A stretch of 64,000 nt of DNA from Hyalella azteca (lineage: Eukaryota > Arthropoda > Malacostraca > Amphipoda > Hyalellidae): assembly GCF_000764305.2 (NCBI RefSeq), contig NW_025941525.1, forward strand, positions 248,001 to 312,000, given 5' to 3'. This document shows, in pieces, positions 49,301 to 60,950 of this stretch (the stretch's first letter is position 1; the number at the start of each line of letters is the position of its first letter). Position numbers and translations under genes: made by a program. The notes below the pieces were generated by a model. The model saw only the letters and a list, made by a program, of their open reading frames with translations. It did no database searches and had not been told where the DNA came from.

Positions 49301-50665
49301 GAAATTTCTGCACGCATTTATTCGCAAGTTTTTATTTGCTAGGACTGTTGCAAAAAGAAAAAAACAGTAAATCCCTTCTACTACATCCATGACTAATTCC
49401 TGTTGCGACTCTAACCTAAATTTATTTTGGCCTGAATTTTGCCAAAAATTTATAAGTTTACATCATGTATTATATACCCCAGTACCCCACCTTATGCGCA
49501 CTATTCCCGCTCACACAATTGTTCATTGCCGCATATACGATATTCCAACTATATGTAGCGAAGCGAATTTGTCACATTCAAAGGCAACGGAACCAATGTG
49601 TTGTCAATTGTGAAGATTAAAGAGAACCTTGAGCAAGGCAGCGAAGACGGACCGAGGCCCTTTGCCCTTCAAGCAGTCAATAGGTGTGTAATCCTACCAT
49701 AACCGTTACATAATCAGAATTACACAGTATTACATGCCGCTGAATGTATCTCTTTGTTGCAACGGCGGGTTGTTGGTGACAGAGCTGCAGGTGTGCGTTG
49801 TTCCAAGTGATATTGACTCCATGAATAATTTGGCTGCTTCATGGACGAAAACATCCATCGATTTCACTTGAGGGCGATAGTGAAGCTACTTTAGCATGAG
49901 ATATGCGGCTGCCTGGCATGGATTGTTTATGCTGAAATTACTTGTCTGTGCCCGAAATTAAAGCGACGTCAAATGTTTACCCTTTAAAAATTGCCGCGTT
50001 TATCGCGTCTAGCGGGACTTAGCGATATAGTGCAGTCTAGGTAATAACCACTTAAATGAAATAACGATGCTAAAGATGGCGGAGTGACAAAAAATTTAAA
50101 TTTGTCGGAGAATTTTTATTTATGGTTCTATAAGCGATATTGCACACATAGAAGTTTTGTTGTACTCAAAAAATTCTCCTTAAAAAATCTTTTATCTTCA
50201 TAATATCTTTTCAAATATCATTTTTTTTATATGCCACAAAATTTTATGAACTCTATTGATGATAGATGTCCCTAATTCATACTCGTTTTATATTTATTTA
50301 TTCTTTATAAGTATTCAAGTTTAAAATTAGAAGCAGATTGTGCAGAGTCAAACCTCTCAAAGTGTTCAAATTAATTCGTTATAACATTAATTAAGTCAAT
50401 ATCTCTCACGATTGCGGCATATCTCCCGTAATATAATATTCATGTCCCGTTGACAAGAATATCTATCTCAAGAGACACACCTACACCAGAAGCTTTCTTT
50501 TCAAATTTCCGAGTTCACCTTCAGGGAAATAAGGTGTCCCGCAAGTTTCTCGATTGCACTCCCAGTATCGGCTATCGGACTTACATAAGCAAACGCAACC
50601 GTCTGCATTTCCCAGGGGCTGGAATGAGCTCCCAATAAGTTTATTACGCTTCAGGGAAGAGCGGA
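46301..50665. other. Unique DNA, no gene recognised
   Basis: Open frames here are short and overlapping. G+C-richer patches occur at 47395-47530 and 49620-49960. A forkhead-type TGTTTAC (49974-49980) stands next to GACGTCA (49965-49971). A YY1/Pho-type aagatggcgga lies near 50074. A 9-bp stem with a GAA loop lies at 48739-48759. No transposon or RNA gene was seen. Confidence 0.5.
47603..47639. repeat. Perfect 12-bp hairpin, 13-nt loop
   Basis: atggtagccgta (47603-47614) is inverted exactly at 47628-47639 (tacggctaccat). The surrounding sequence is unique. Too short for a typical microRNA precursor, and no larger pairing extends from it. Confidence 0.88.
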
Positions 50666-50886
50666 GAGTAGGCCGCTGTTCTGTTACGAACTGTACTCAC
50701 ATTTATGAACGAAGTGTAGGCTGCTGTTCTATTACGAACTGTACTCACATATATGAAGGAAGAGTAGGCTGCTGTTTTATTACGAACTGTACTCACATAT
50801 ATGAAGGAAGTGTAGGCTGCTGTTCTATTACGAACTGTACTCACATATATAAAGGAGTGCAGACTGCTGTTCAGTTCTGAACTGCT
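50666..50886. repeat. 48-bp tandem array, four units plus a diverged fifth
   Basis: Units start at 50666, 50714, 50762 and 50810, each beginning g(t/a)gtaggc(t/c)gctgtt and containing tacgaactgtactcacat. A degenerate fifth lies at 50857-50886. Since 48 is divisible by three, frames remain open across it on both strands (50554-50880 plus, 50644-50994 minus), giving repeated TNCTHIYE or STVRNRTAAYTSFIYV peptides. With no other coding sign this is taken as a by-product. Confidence 0.94.
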
Positions 50887-53800
50887 AAGAAAGAAAGGGA
50901 GTGTTTTTATGATAGCACGAAAAACAGAGTAAAATTTACGAACGTAATAAACTACAGTAAAAACAATTGTTTTTACAACGAATATAGATAACAAGCATCG
51001 TGCCTCTGATGCTCAGTGCTTAAATGATAGTTTAATCCAATTTCAACATTTAAAGAATTAATTTTTTACAAACTACTTTATTAAAAATAGTAACTCTGAG
51101 TTTTGTAAAACCGTAACGTATTTTTGATCCGCATATAAGTAACTTGTTATTTTTTCTTGTAAATTTTCAATTATATTGTGTCACTAACTATACCGGTGAT
51201 AGAGACGAAACTCTATCACCACAAAGATATCATAAAAAAATCGGTGCTATTTAACTGCTTCGTTTATTTCCGAAAGTAGTTTGTGGATACAAATCCTCGT
51301 GTGTTTACCAGCAAAACTAGCTTAGAGTTCACTGTGTCACTGAGTGCTTGCATCAGACGCTAAGTCGACAGCTTATACAGCATGTGTGCCACGAGGACAA
51401 GAACCCGATGAACGGAAGTACGCAGTCTATAAATGGCTGGGAACCTTTGTAAGGTCCACCAGTAACTGACAAGTGCGCCGCCATGTAACTCGCGTTAGAG
51501 CTACTCCGACCTAACGGTCGATGTCTTGGCCTTATACCTCTATAATAACTCATGTATTACCACCCCGTATCAACATAAATTCTCTAGACAGGTGGTTTTT
51601 TTCTTATCCCTCACGCACTTAGTCTACGAATCCCTGTCCTGATGTTCAGGTATAACTAATAAGTAATAATATAATCTGTCTGGAGGCGGCGCATAAACGT
51701 GTCTCCAGACATTTACGGTGTCTGAAGCTCCGGCAGGGCTGCCAACGACTCCGGCTATCAAAACTTCGCGAATGAATGTCTTTGTCCATCCAGAGTTGCT
51801 GAACAGTTGCCCTCTCAGCGAGGGTATCCTATGGGAAAAATGGGCTTTGTACTAGAAATATCACGTCAATGTCTCGAGGGTATATGAGGGCGAGAGATTG
51901 ATAACAACTTGCACGAATATTTCTTCAGAACGCTAACTTTGACGATGTTCTTCATTGTATTATTACTCTTATATAAATTGCACCGGACCGTATTTCACTG
52001 GACGCGTTCATGATGGCCAGCAACATTAAAAAGAGACGCGTCTCCCCAATTAGATGGGAGCAAATTAGATTCGTCGTCATCACATAAAGCTATGTAACTT
52101 GTTATTGAACGATACTTGGTAAAAATAATTTATTGTGTTATTCTTGTTGTAATATAAGAAGAATGCAGTTAGCAACAATGTTAAATGTGTAAAGATGATC
52201 GCATTTACAGCCTTTTCAAAAATATTTGTATCTGAGTAGCCGAGCCTATGACCCAAGTTAGAAGATTTGAAACATTCATGATTGATTTACAATTTAAGAA
52301 ATAGTTTTTTGACATCTATTTAATTTGAGTCATTTTCTTAGAAAATACGTATGACGTAGAGCTTTACCCTCCTAATTTTTTGCCGATCAGTGCAGTTTCA
52401 TCGAGTCCTTGAACATTAAAAAAATAAAACATGCATCGACCACAGGTTCAAGAAGACAAGTCACGCTTGAACGGCAGAGAAGAATTGGTTCTGGTGTGAT
52501 AATGTTTTAGCTTTCATCATTGAGGATGAGATAGCGAATATTTTTACCATACGCGAAAATGGAAAGCTAGGTTTCATTGGAACCATTGATAATGGCTGAT
52601 TGTCAAAAATAACACTCTTTTAAGTTTAGGCTGTTGAAATAAATTTTTTCTCAATTCATGAGCTACAGCATTTCAATTTAGAACCTGTTGAATCTTTAAA
52701 TTAAAACTATCAGGCCCCCTTAGGCAGCCTACTATTTATTGAACTTTTTAGGAAATTGAATGCCAATAAATATAGACAATTAAGTCTCGTACTCAGTGAA
52801 ACCAAATGTTTCAGTGTATTTTACGGGAGTGGGGGGAGAGCTACTGAGAACTAGCAAGCCGCAGGCTCACTGGATACACAATAATTTAGTTTGCTGTTAG
52901 TTTACAACCGCCACAAGCCAGCTCGGCGATGATAACTTCTTTCCTTAACTTTTAGGTTCACATCAGATTTGGCTTTGATGTCGGCTGCCCAAAGCTCTAT
53001 TGACAATTCTTGGTTCGAGTCCAAGGTACTGGGATACGTCATCGCCAACTCGAAGAAAATTCAAAACTTTTGCTGTCGAGCTGTGAAGAGGTTTCTCCGT
53101 TTTACAGATACGAAGCTCTTTTCTCGTATGTTACGGTGTTATCATAGGAAAATAGAAGTATGAGATGTAAAGTTAAATTTTAAAATGTTTTTTATTAGTA
53201 GGAAATAAAATAAGCCAAAAGAAAGAGGAAAGCTTGTAATTGAAAAATCGAATTTATGAGTATCATTGTCAAGAGGCAAAAATTGTCGTAAGTCCGGATA
53301 ATATTGATAATTTTTTATACGAATTTCTTTATGATTCAATTTTATGAGTGGATTTTCAATATTTAATTATCATTTAATTCATTATTATGTATTTCTGCGT
53401 TGCTCAAAACCACTGGCCTCTATTTCGTAAAGGATTTAGGCGCTCTAACATTCATTTTGCTACCCTCACAGTCTGGCAAAACGAAAATAACCTGTTCAAA
53501 TTTCATAACACAATCCTGCTATATCATTTGGGAATATATTTCACCTATGAAAAAACCCGAAACCCCAAGTTTTTTTATCACCATTTATTCAAATGGACGA
53601 ACATTCCACAGGCATCCCTCAGAACAGATCCCATTTCTCTAAATCATCCTGACGTTTTTCTCGACATCATCTCGCCCAGCATACGAAATAGAAAGTAAAT
53701 GCAGTTAACTTTCCATTGCCTAGGGCGACGGTGGAGGCGCGGCTGGAGGCAGTTTTGGCGGCACAGAAATGTCCGTGCATCGCTGCACCTTGCGATCCAC

Positions 53801-54252
53801 TTCAAAGTTGTAACGAGGTCGCTTTGGGAGGCATAAGTTATAGGCGCATTATGCAGCCAGTCCTGCAGCAGAAAATTGCTGCTTTTACTACCAAAACTTT
53901 TTCGCCGGCTTTTCGCTTCTGCTGCAAAATTTATAAAATCAACTGCTGGCCTAAGGTGTGAAATATTAAATGAATTCCATGTTGTTCTCTCATTTTAGGT
54001 GTCGTATTTTGAGTTTTGGGATAAGGGTTTAATACTTGGTTTTTGACCGTTTGGTATTGTTTGGAATATTGTTTGGAGTTATATGAGTTATATAATTGTA
54101 TTTTTATTGCAGATTTGACAGAAAAAATAAATACCATGTGTGCCAAAAAAAGATACCAAAAAATCTTGTAATATGAACCTATAAGCAAATCTCTGGACGA
54201 GCTATGTGATATACGTGTATAGGCAAACTGATATACATACGTTTGCGATATA
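50887..54252. other. Unique DNA with G+C-richer patches, no gene
   Basis: Patches at 51350-51560 and 51680-51900 are G+C-richer. The latter has a 9-bp perfect stem tgtctggag/ctccagaca (51677-51711). A tRNA T-arm-like sequence at 53009-53025 was examined and rejected. The G+C-rich block 53720-53870 opens the plus frame 53716-53961, without a recognisable motif. Two overlapping plus frames at 53387-53698 cover the same DNA and are not convincing. Confidence 0.5.
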
Positions 54253-54663
54253 CAGTGGGGGGAAATAAATATTCGTACACTTGAAAAATCGTATTTTAAT
54301 GTATGTAAGTACACAAGCTTAACAGAAAAAGTGATTTAAATTATGTATAGAGAAGTTGCAAAATACGTTAACTATGGTTACTGATTACATTACTGGAACG
54401 TGCTACATGTTTCTAGGACATTCTGGAATGTTCTGGTGTGAAATATTAGTCAAAAGTTGTTTTGTACGAATACTTTTTTGACCCGAAGAAGTTAACATGT
54501 TGCATTAATTTTTGTTGCATTGAGATTTAATTTCTATTGATGCTATTTTTGAATACAATGCGCCTCTATACATAATATAAATCACTTCTCCTCTTCAGCT
54601 TGTGTACTTACATACATTAAAATACGATTTTTCAAGTGTACGAATATTTATTTCCCCCCACTG
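54253..54663. mobile_element. Tc1/mariner-type MITE with perfect 67-bp TIRs
   Basis: The element is 411 bp. It begins cagtggggggaaataaatat at 54253, and its first 67 bp (to 54319) are repeated in inverse without mismatch at 54597-54663. It is flanked by TA on both sides (54251-54252 and 54664-54665), the target duplication of the Tc1/mariner/IS630 superfamily. Inner imperfect inverted repeats follow: aagtgattta(a/t)attatgtatagag at 54329-54352 and, inverted, at 54564-54587. A weaker third end-like segment, tgtacgaatactttttt, lies near 54465. No transposase is encoded, so it would depend on an enzyme supplied elsewhere. The minus frame 53931-54314 only reads through its left end. Confidence 0.95.
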
Positions 54664-54669
54664 TATTTT

Positions 54670-55130
54670 GTTAATATTTTGAAGAAGGGGAAATTTTTGA
54701 AAGCATGAGAAAGATTCTCTAAGTAAGAGAAAAAGAGCCTTAGAAAGAATGAAGTTAACCAAGCAAGAAAAATCTAGGAAAAAAAGAAGAGTAAGATAAG
54801 GTGCCGAAATGAGAGACAGGCTTATCAAATTGGAGGAATAGGAAGAAGCTTGTGTAACTGGGAGGACAATTAATCTGAAAGAAGAAAGTAACCTAAATAG
54901 AAGGAAGGTAACATAGGTAAGAAAAGAGCCGCTGCTTGAGTAGGAGGATAGCAAATTTGACGAAAAGAAGAGCACGTAGGTAGGAACAAGTACAAATCAA
55001 TAGGAAGGAAAGATAGCCTATGTGAAAAGAGGGTTGCATAAGTATGGAGGAATGAAACCTCTTGGAAAGTAGGAGAAAAATAGCATAAGTAAGAGGTAAA
55101 TATCCTGAATACGAAAAAGGTAACTGCATA
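54670..55130. repeat. Purine-rich degenerate minisatellite, ~22-bp unit
   Basis: Directly after the MITE the plus strand is strongly A/G-biased and shows about 20 diverged units of roughly 20-26 bp, such as gcataagtatggaggaatga, tagcataagtaagaggt, and ggcttatcaaattggaggaa. Three minus-strand frames here (54595-54975, 54870-55271, 54893-55258) translate to Ser/Phe/Leu-rich low-complexity peptides because the complement is pyrimidine-rich. They are not genes. Confidence 0.75.
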
Positions 55131-58100
55131 TAGTGTAATAAAGTTACTGCGGTTAAGCACGAAAGTGGCCAGCAATGCATAATTAAGCCAAATGGCTTTC
55201 TGATCCGGTCGTTGAAGCAAAATATTCCAGCAGACTTGCCCAGCTGCGACCCTTGCATTAGATGCGCCCATTACGCCAACACTCGAGCTTCATAAAGTTA
55301 AATCATTGCGATGTTCCCGCCATGAATCCTAACCGCCAATAAGCTCCTTGTCGGCCATTGCGCCACGCACTTTAGTTTCCATCATTAAATTTACGACAGA
55401 GCAGTTGTTATGAAGCAGGCAAATCTGTACCAAGATGTTTTCCCAAGCGAGCGTTCGTGTGGACGGTTATGCGAGCATCGTGCGAGATTAATGTTCTGCT
55501 GAACTGAAGTACGTGAAGTGCCTCTGCAACGAAGCGAGCTACAAGCAAGAGCTTTGAAAATTAACAGAAGTAGGGCTACATATGCAAAAAGACTTTAAAA
55601 ACAAAGACTCTGAGGCGTTAGGATTGCTCGTGTAAGTCCATAGTTTGTCAGTTCCTGTTGAAAATTAGATTAAAACGTTCATTCATTTGTCAAATTGGTA
55701 CCAGTGAATTGATCTAATCTGTCTGATATTCATTTGATTAAAATTATTGTTTATCCAACTGGGTGAATAATTGACTAATCAATTGTCCTCCTAATCATAA
55801 CTGAAAGAGTAAGATCTCTTTACTGAAGGAATTATGAGCTACGGGTTAAAATGAACCCAAATAATTACTTGTATCTTGGGATATACCGTAATTAGTCGCA
55901 ATAGTGCCTCATGCGAAGCAGGCTCCATTTCCTTCCTGCCTGAATTAGCCAAAGAAAAACATCGCAAAATAGTTAAGGGTCTGACAGCTTTTTGTGTGAG
56001 CATCAAAGGAGCTCGTCGCATTCAGTTCTGCAGTTCATCGCAGTGTGATCTCAGCACACGCAGAGGCTGGCAAAGCAACGGCATTTGAGAGCAAATAAAT
56101 ATCGTTGGCTCCATGTGATGCGATTAGGGCGATAAAATTCCCGTCATGTTTGCGTCCGTTCATTTATTTATGGCAGAGGAAAACATTCATGATCATGTTA
56201 ACGCGCCCTAACACGGCCGTGAATACTGAACATCATCCAATCCTGAATAAATGAGTGTGTTGTGAAGAGGATGATATGGTCATGAACTGAAAGATTCCAG
56301 GCTTGATACATACAAGGATGAAGTTAATGAGTTTTTTACTTATTTTTGGGAACAATGGCTCATAATAACACAATATTATTAAAATTTTATAACGCTAATA
56401 ACAAAAATCATATGATATTCACCAATTTTAACAAAATAAAAACATAAATATTCATTCGAGAATGTAATCAACGCGATATTTCATTTATAATAGTGTGTGA
56501 TTTGAAAGCCAATAGCTCTTTTTGTACTACTAGCATATGTCTCATCCGGGTGGAGCTTCAATCTTCTCAAATTTCTTTAAACAAAAGCCGTGACTGCATT
56601 CGAAAAAAATTAAATCGTTTCATGAGAAGCAGGAGTTCCGCAGTTCCAAGAGATCATTAATTGTCCCTTGTGAATTTTCAGTCGAAAGTTTTTAATTTAG
56701 TTAAATTCATGCTTATCTGCATGAGATAATAAAGACTTGGAATGTCTATAGAGCCAACTAAAAAATTTATTCACCGCTTTTATTTTCGATTTTTGCAGAT
56801 ATATTCGTAATTTTGCCTCCAACTCAGAACCTTGAAACAAAATTTAGGAAATTCCCCTTCCAATTCATTCCCAAAATTATGGAAATTATGTCGGACAACG
56901 TTTTTCAAATTAAAAATGGTTATATTTCCAGCCTTCTATGAGCGTTCATTTTAAAATACGCGGAAACATTTTACGTATATACCTTTTATTCGGAGAATTC
57001 GGTGATTTAACCGTAAAATATGCCTAGTGAGAACTTTTTTCTGATTCAATTGCATGATAATCTTGAACAAAATGCTTAGGATAAGATCTAGCGAAAATAT
57101 TTGAAATGGGCATAGGCATAATTTGCACAGTTAAAAATGTCAAAGAAAGCGAATACATATGGAAAATATAAAAAAATACCACAGCCGATTGAGGTTTCCC
57201 TACAATAAATGTCCGTAATCAGGACTTTGGTCTCATGCATCTACGAATAATTTTTCCTTTCATCACTAAAAAAAGAAAGACGCTATCAGAGACTTGTCAA
57301 AGAAAAATTTAATTATGGAGCTAAAAATTCAATAAAAATAATTCAGTTTTTTCAAGTCATATGTTGAATTCATTTTCTCCACTTTAAATTGGCGTCTTTT
57401 CATCATATCATTCTTTTCACGTTTAATTAGACTACCGGACAGACGAGTCCCACTAAGGGATGTTTTCCGTGAGACGCGCCTTGCTAGGCTTTAAATATTA
57501 TTGTGCAAACCAATTTTTAAAAGGAAATTTCCGCAGTGACAAAAACAAAGATAAAAGCTTTCATTTTGTGGCCGGAGACTAGGTTGGTTTCCTATCGTAA
57601 CTGTTTCAAAGGTAAAAACTAAGAACAATAAAGTTGTGAACGATATCGCGTGTATCATTCAGACGTTTTTAGATGTCATGTTCACAAAACTGAAATTGTT
57701 ACAGCTACTACTCACGTTGTTAGGAATGCAGTGCAATAGTGCTTATCATTTGTTAGGTAATTCAAATTTTGGTTTTAGCTCACCTCTGACGTGACCTCGT
57801 AGAGAAATGCTATGTACTTTTTCATTGTTTTTTTATCCACCGCAGAGGTACATGCTAGTATTTGATCTGCGTACTTTGTGATAATTATGCGTCGATTCAG
57901 TGATGGTTTTTGTTAGATGATTGTTAATATCATTAATATTAAACGTATTATTTATTTGCGTTATTTTTTGTGTCGTATCCTATTATAATAGATAAAAACC
58001 TGGCCGTACTTTGTTCATTTATGCATATATCAGATAGGCACCTAAGCCTGAACTTGAAGTCATGATAAGGTGATTAGAGCCAAGGGAGCACGTGGCTTTG

Positions 58101-58204
58101 ATGTTTCTGTATTACATGTATTTGTATTTAAAGTTTGTTTATTATTATAGTTTTCGTTAATCAATTTTTATTCTTCCTGTATTTGCCACTATACCCATGA
58201 CAGC
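55131..58204. other. Unique DNA with two G+C-richer blocks, no gene
   Basis: Block 55190-55390 and block 56100-56230 have the look of conserved regulatory DNA. The second includes catttatttatggcag (56161-56176), with a TTTATGG posterior-Hox-type site, and the rare-looking gttaacgcgccctaacacgg. No exon can be supported. The overlapping frames at 55839-56088 have no recognisable motif. Confidence 0.45.
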
Positions 58205-58662
58205 GTGTAAAATAAACCGTCTTTTTTGGTATGGTGGAGATCTAACTTCGTTTGTCGCATTTATTGATTAATTGCCTAATTCAATTATTATTAAACTCAC
58301 ATGCATGAAATTACTACTGCTACTGCGAACGTGTAAATTAACTTGTTTTTTCAAGTTTGTTGGAGATCCGGCTTCATTTGCGACACTTATTGGCTAGTTA
58401 CATGATTCTGAAATTAATAAAACCACATACCTTAACATTTTCCAGCCACTGCGCAGGTGTAAAATTAACATATTTCTCGACTTTGGCTGAGATTCAAGAT
58501 TGTTTGCCACAGTTCTCGGTTAATTGCCTTGTTCTGAAACTATTAATTACGCATAGATGAAATTATAACAGCATTTGTGCTGGTGTAAACAACCGATTCC
58601 TCGAGTTTTGCAAAACCAATTTTATTTGCTGTAGCTATTAGTTAAGGCGTAATTGTATACTG
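58205..58662 (+). repeat. 126-bp satellite array, direct block
   Basis: Units start with gtgtaaa at 58205, 58331, 58457 and 58583; all three spacings are exactly 126 bp. Units are diverged but share tttgg.(g/t)gagat, (c/t)ttgg/tta-ttaattgcc and ccactgcg..ggtgtaaa segments. The fourth unit is cut at 58662 by the insertion of hAT copy 2. The same unit returns in inverse at 60951-61570 and in direct orientation at 62308-62490. Confidence 0.88.
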
Positions 58663-60309
58663 CAGTGGTTCCCAAAGTGGGCGATATCGCCCCCCTAGGA
58701 AGGAAGAAGAGGGCGGTAGGGGGGCGATAGGGGGCGGTAGTCCGAAGTCGAAGTCAGAAGTTCGAACGTTTGTGTGACGATTTGTACACAACACGTGCAG
58801 CACATGACTCCCAGTGATGGTTTTTGGCCCAGATCTGTTTTTTAACCTCTCCTGGGTTTACGTCTCCGACAAATGAACGGCCGGACTCGCGGCCGGTCTC
58901 ACGGCCAATTTCCAAATTCAACGATCAAGGAATATCTCTCAAACTAATGAACTTAACTCGATGAAACCTGGTACACGTATTCATTAGGACATAACGTAAT
59001 GCTTAGCTCGTGTAAATTTTTTGACTTTTGCCTTCATTTGTGAGTTATATGGCAATACGGGCCGAAATTCACAGTGATCAAGGAATTTCTTCCTAACTAG
59101 TGAACAGATTCAAACGAAATTTTAAATTTGCTCTGTATTAGCTAGATTAACTAGTTAGTTAGTTAGTTAGCTAAACATTACCTAACGGTAATGTTTAGCT
59201 ATTTTATATATAAACATTACCTAACGGTAATGTTTAACTCGTGAAATTTTTTTAATTTTGCCCTGGTCCGCGAGTTTTTTTCTTCATTTCTCCTTTCGTG
59301 ATTTAAACAGCAATACGTGCTTAATATCGCAGTAATCAAGAAATTTCTTCCAAACTACTGAAAATTTTTGAACGAAACTTAGTATTTGAATACCTAACCT
59401 CATCAACGGTGATGTTTAGCTCGCTACAATTTTTTCGATTTTGCCTTCGTTTGCGATTTATAGGGCTATACGTAAACGACTCTTGGTTAAACCGTCCGGT
59501 AGAAAGGCCGGCCGTTTCTCCTATATCTGTATAACTCGATAACGAAAACGAAATATAAAAATTATCACGAGCTAAACATCACAGTTGGGAGGTTAGGTAT
59601 TTTTATACAAAGTTTTGTTGAAGTCTATTCAGTAGTTTAGAAGAAATTTCTTGATCGCCGTGAATTTAAGCGACAAATTACCTGGCGATACGGGCCGAAT
59701 AGAAGGAGGTGTGAAATCAAGAATGAATGTGAAATGAAAAAAAAACTCGCAAACGAAGGCAAAATTGAAAAAATTTTTACAAGTTGAACAGAAAACAAAA
59801 TCACCGTTTGGTAGTTATATAGGAGTGTATATTCAAAATTTCGTGTAAATCTGTTCAGTAGTTAGGAAGAAATTTCACTGCGAATTTCGGAAGGTATATA
59901 ATATAACTCACGAGTGAAGGTGAAATCTAAAAATTTTCACGAGCTAAGCATCAACGTTAGGTTCTGATGAATACATGTTCCAAGTTTCATTGAGCTGCGT
60001 TCATTAGTTTGGGAGATATTCCTTGATCATTGAATTTGGAGGTTGGCATTATAAGACCGGCCACGAGTCCGGCCGTAAATTTGCCCGAGACGTCCTTGGT
60101 TTCGAGTGCTGAAACAGTTAAAACAGCTGAAAAACATATTGGTTTACTAAATGGGGTTCTATTTGTGAAATACACATTTGTGCTTAACCTTTCTCTTTAA
60201 AATTGCAGCGTATTAAATTTCAAGAAAGAGGCGTATGTCTGTGGCGGGCGCTAGAAACTCACTAGGGAGCCAAAGGAGGCGACAGCCTGAAAAAGCTTGG
60301 GAACCACTG
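58663..60309. mobile_element. Non-autonomous hAT-type transposon, copy 2
   Basis: The element is 1647 bp, with the same termini as copy 1 (CAGTGGTTCCCAA at the left and its inverse at the right, 13 bp matching). It is flanked by GTATACTG (58655-58662) and GTATAATG (60310-60317), an 8-bp duplication with one mismatch. The flanking 8-mers differ from copy 1, so the two are independent insertions rather than a segmental duplication. Against copy 1 it lacks about 35 bp of the left G+C-rich zone and carries an extra palindromic duplication at 59150-59236. The interior has the same mirrored three-unit fold-back. No transposase. Frames inside it (59987-60175) are by-products. Confidence 0.92.
59150..59236. 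repeat. Copy-2-specific (TTAG)n and doubled palindrome
   Basis: gttagttagttagttag (59154-59170) is followed by taaacattacc-taac-ggtaatgttta at 59172-59197 and again at 59211-59236. Each is an 11-bp perfect stem with a taac loop. Copy 1 has only the right half (cggtaatgttta near 22486) at the matching place. This is a local template-switch or hairpin-repair product inside hAT copy 2. Confidence 0.88.
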
Positions 60310-60317
60310 GTATAATG

Positions 60318-60950
60318 AATAAATTTCAATTTATTTATCATAATTTCTCAATAAATGGCTCTCAAACTTTCCACTTATATAAAAAAATGACTTTTTACTG
60401 CATATGCATGAATAATTTCCATGCTTGCATTGCTAGTTGTTTTTTACGAGGGCAAAATTATACAAAGTGAAAAAGCCACGTTTTGGCAAAATCAACCCAC
60501 ACTGTTGACAAAACCCGTGAGTGCATTATATGGTTAAAATGATGCATATCTTCAGTATTTGATAACTTCTTCAATTAACCAGCCTTTGGTTTATGATTAT
60601 TTTGAGAAAGTCTATGTTTGGAGCTCAGTATATTATTAATGGAGTTAAATGTAAGATAAATACGTTACACGACCAAAGTCTAAAGACTTTGCTCTCCTCA
60701 TTTGTTTGCTCCACTCCCTTCAGACTATAAGTTTTGAGTTGTGAGTGATATTTTAAAACTCCTTATATGGCCTTTGAATTAATTTCAAAGTCAAAATAGA
60801 GTTTAATCCCCAAGCAATATAAGTATGTAAATTATTGATCACACACTGTAGAAAAAGGCTCACTTTTTACTAAAAAATGAAAGTTATAAATCTATTTCTC
60901 CTTAAGTTATAACAAAAATATTTTAAATATTTTTTTTCAGAATTGTACTT
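60318..60950. other. Spacer between inverted satellite blocks
   Basis: A+T-rich DNA that links hAT copy 2 to the inverted satellite block. Its middle part (about 60580-60790) is partly duplicated further on at about 61569-61740. No gene was seen. Confidence 0.55.
60628..60790 (+). repeat. Diverged duplicate segment, left copy
   Basis: gttacacgac-caaagtctaaagactttgctc (from about 60664) matches gtaacacgac-aaaagtctatgcactttgctc at about 61607, and the preceding tcagtatattat and following ctccac and atatggcctttg parts are also alike. The partner segment is about 61569-61740. Together with the satellite blocks, this shows that the whole 58-62.5 kb region was built by repeated internal duplication. 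Confidence 0.6.

Noticed and set aside
53009..53025. tRNA T-arm look-alike (cttgg-ttcgagt-ccaag)
   Set aside because: The 5-bp stem and TTCGAGT loop are perfect, but no matching acceptor stem, D-arm or anticodon arm can be built upstream at the right distance.
54595..55271. Three overlapping minus-strand frames rich in Ser, Phe and Leu
   Set aside because: They arise because the complement of a purine-rich minisatellite lacks stop codons; the peptides are low complexity.
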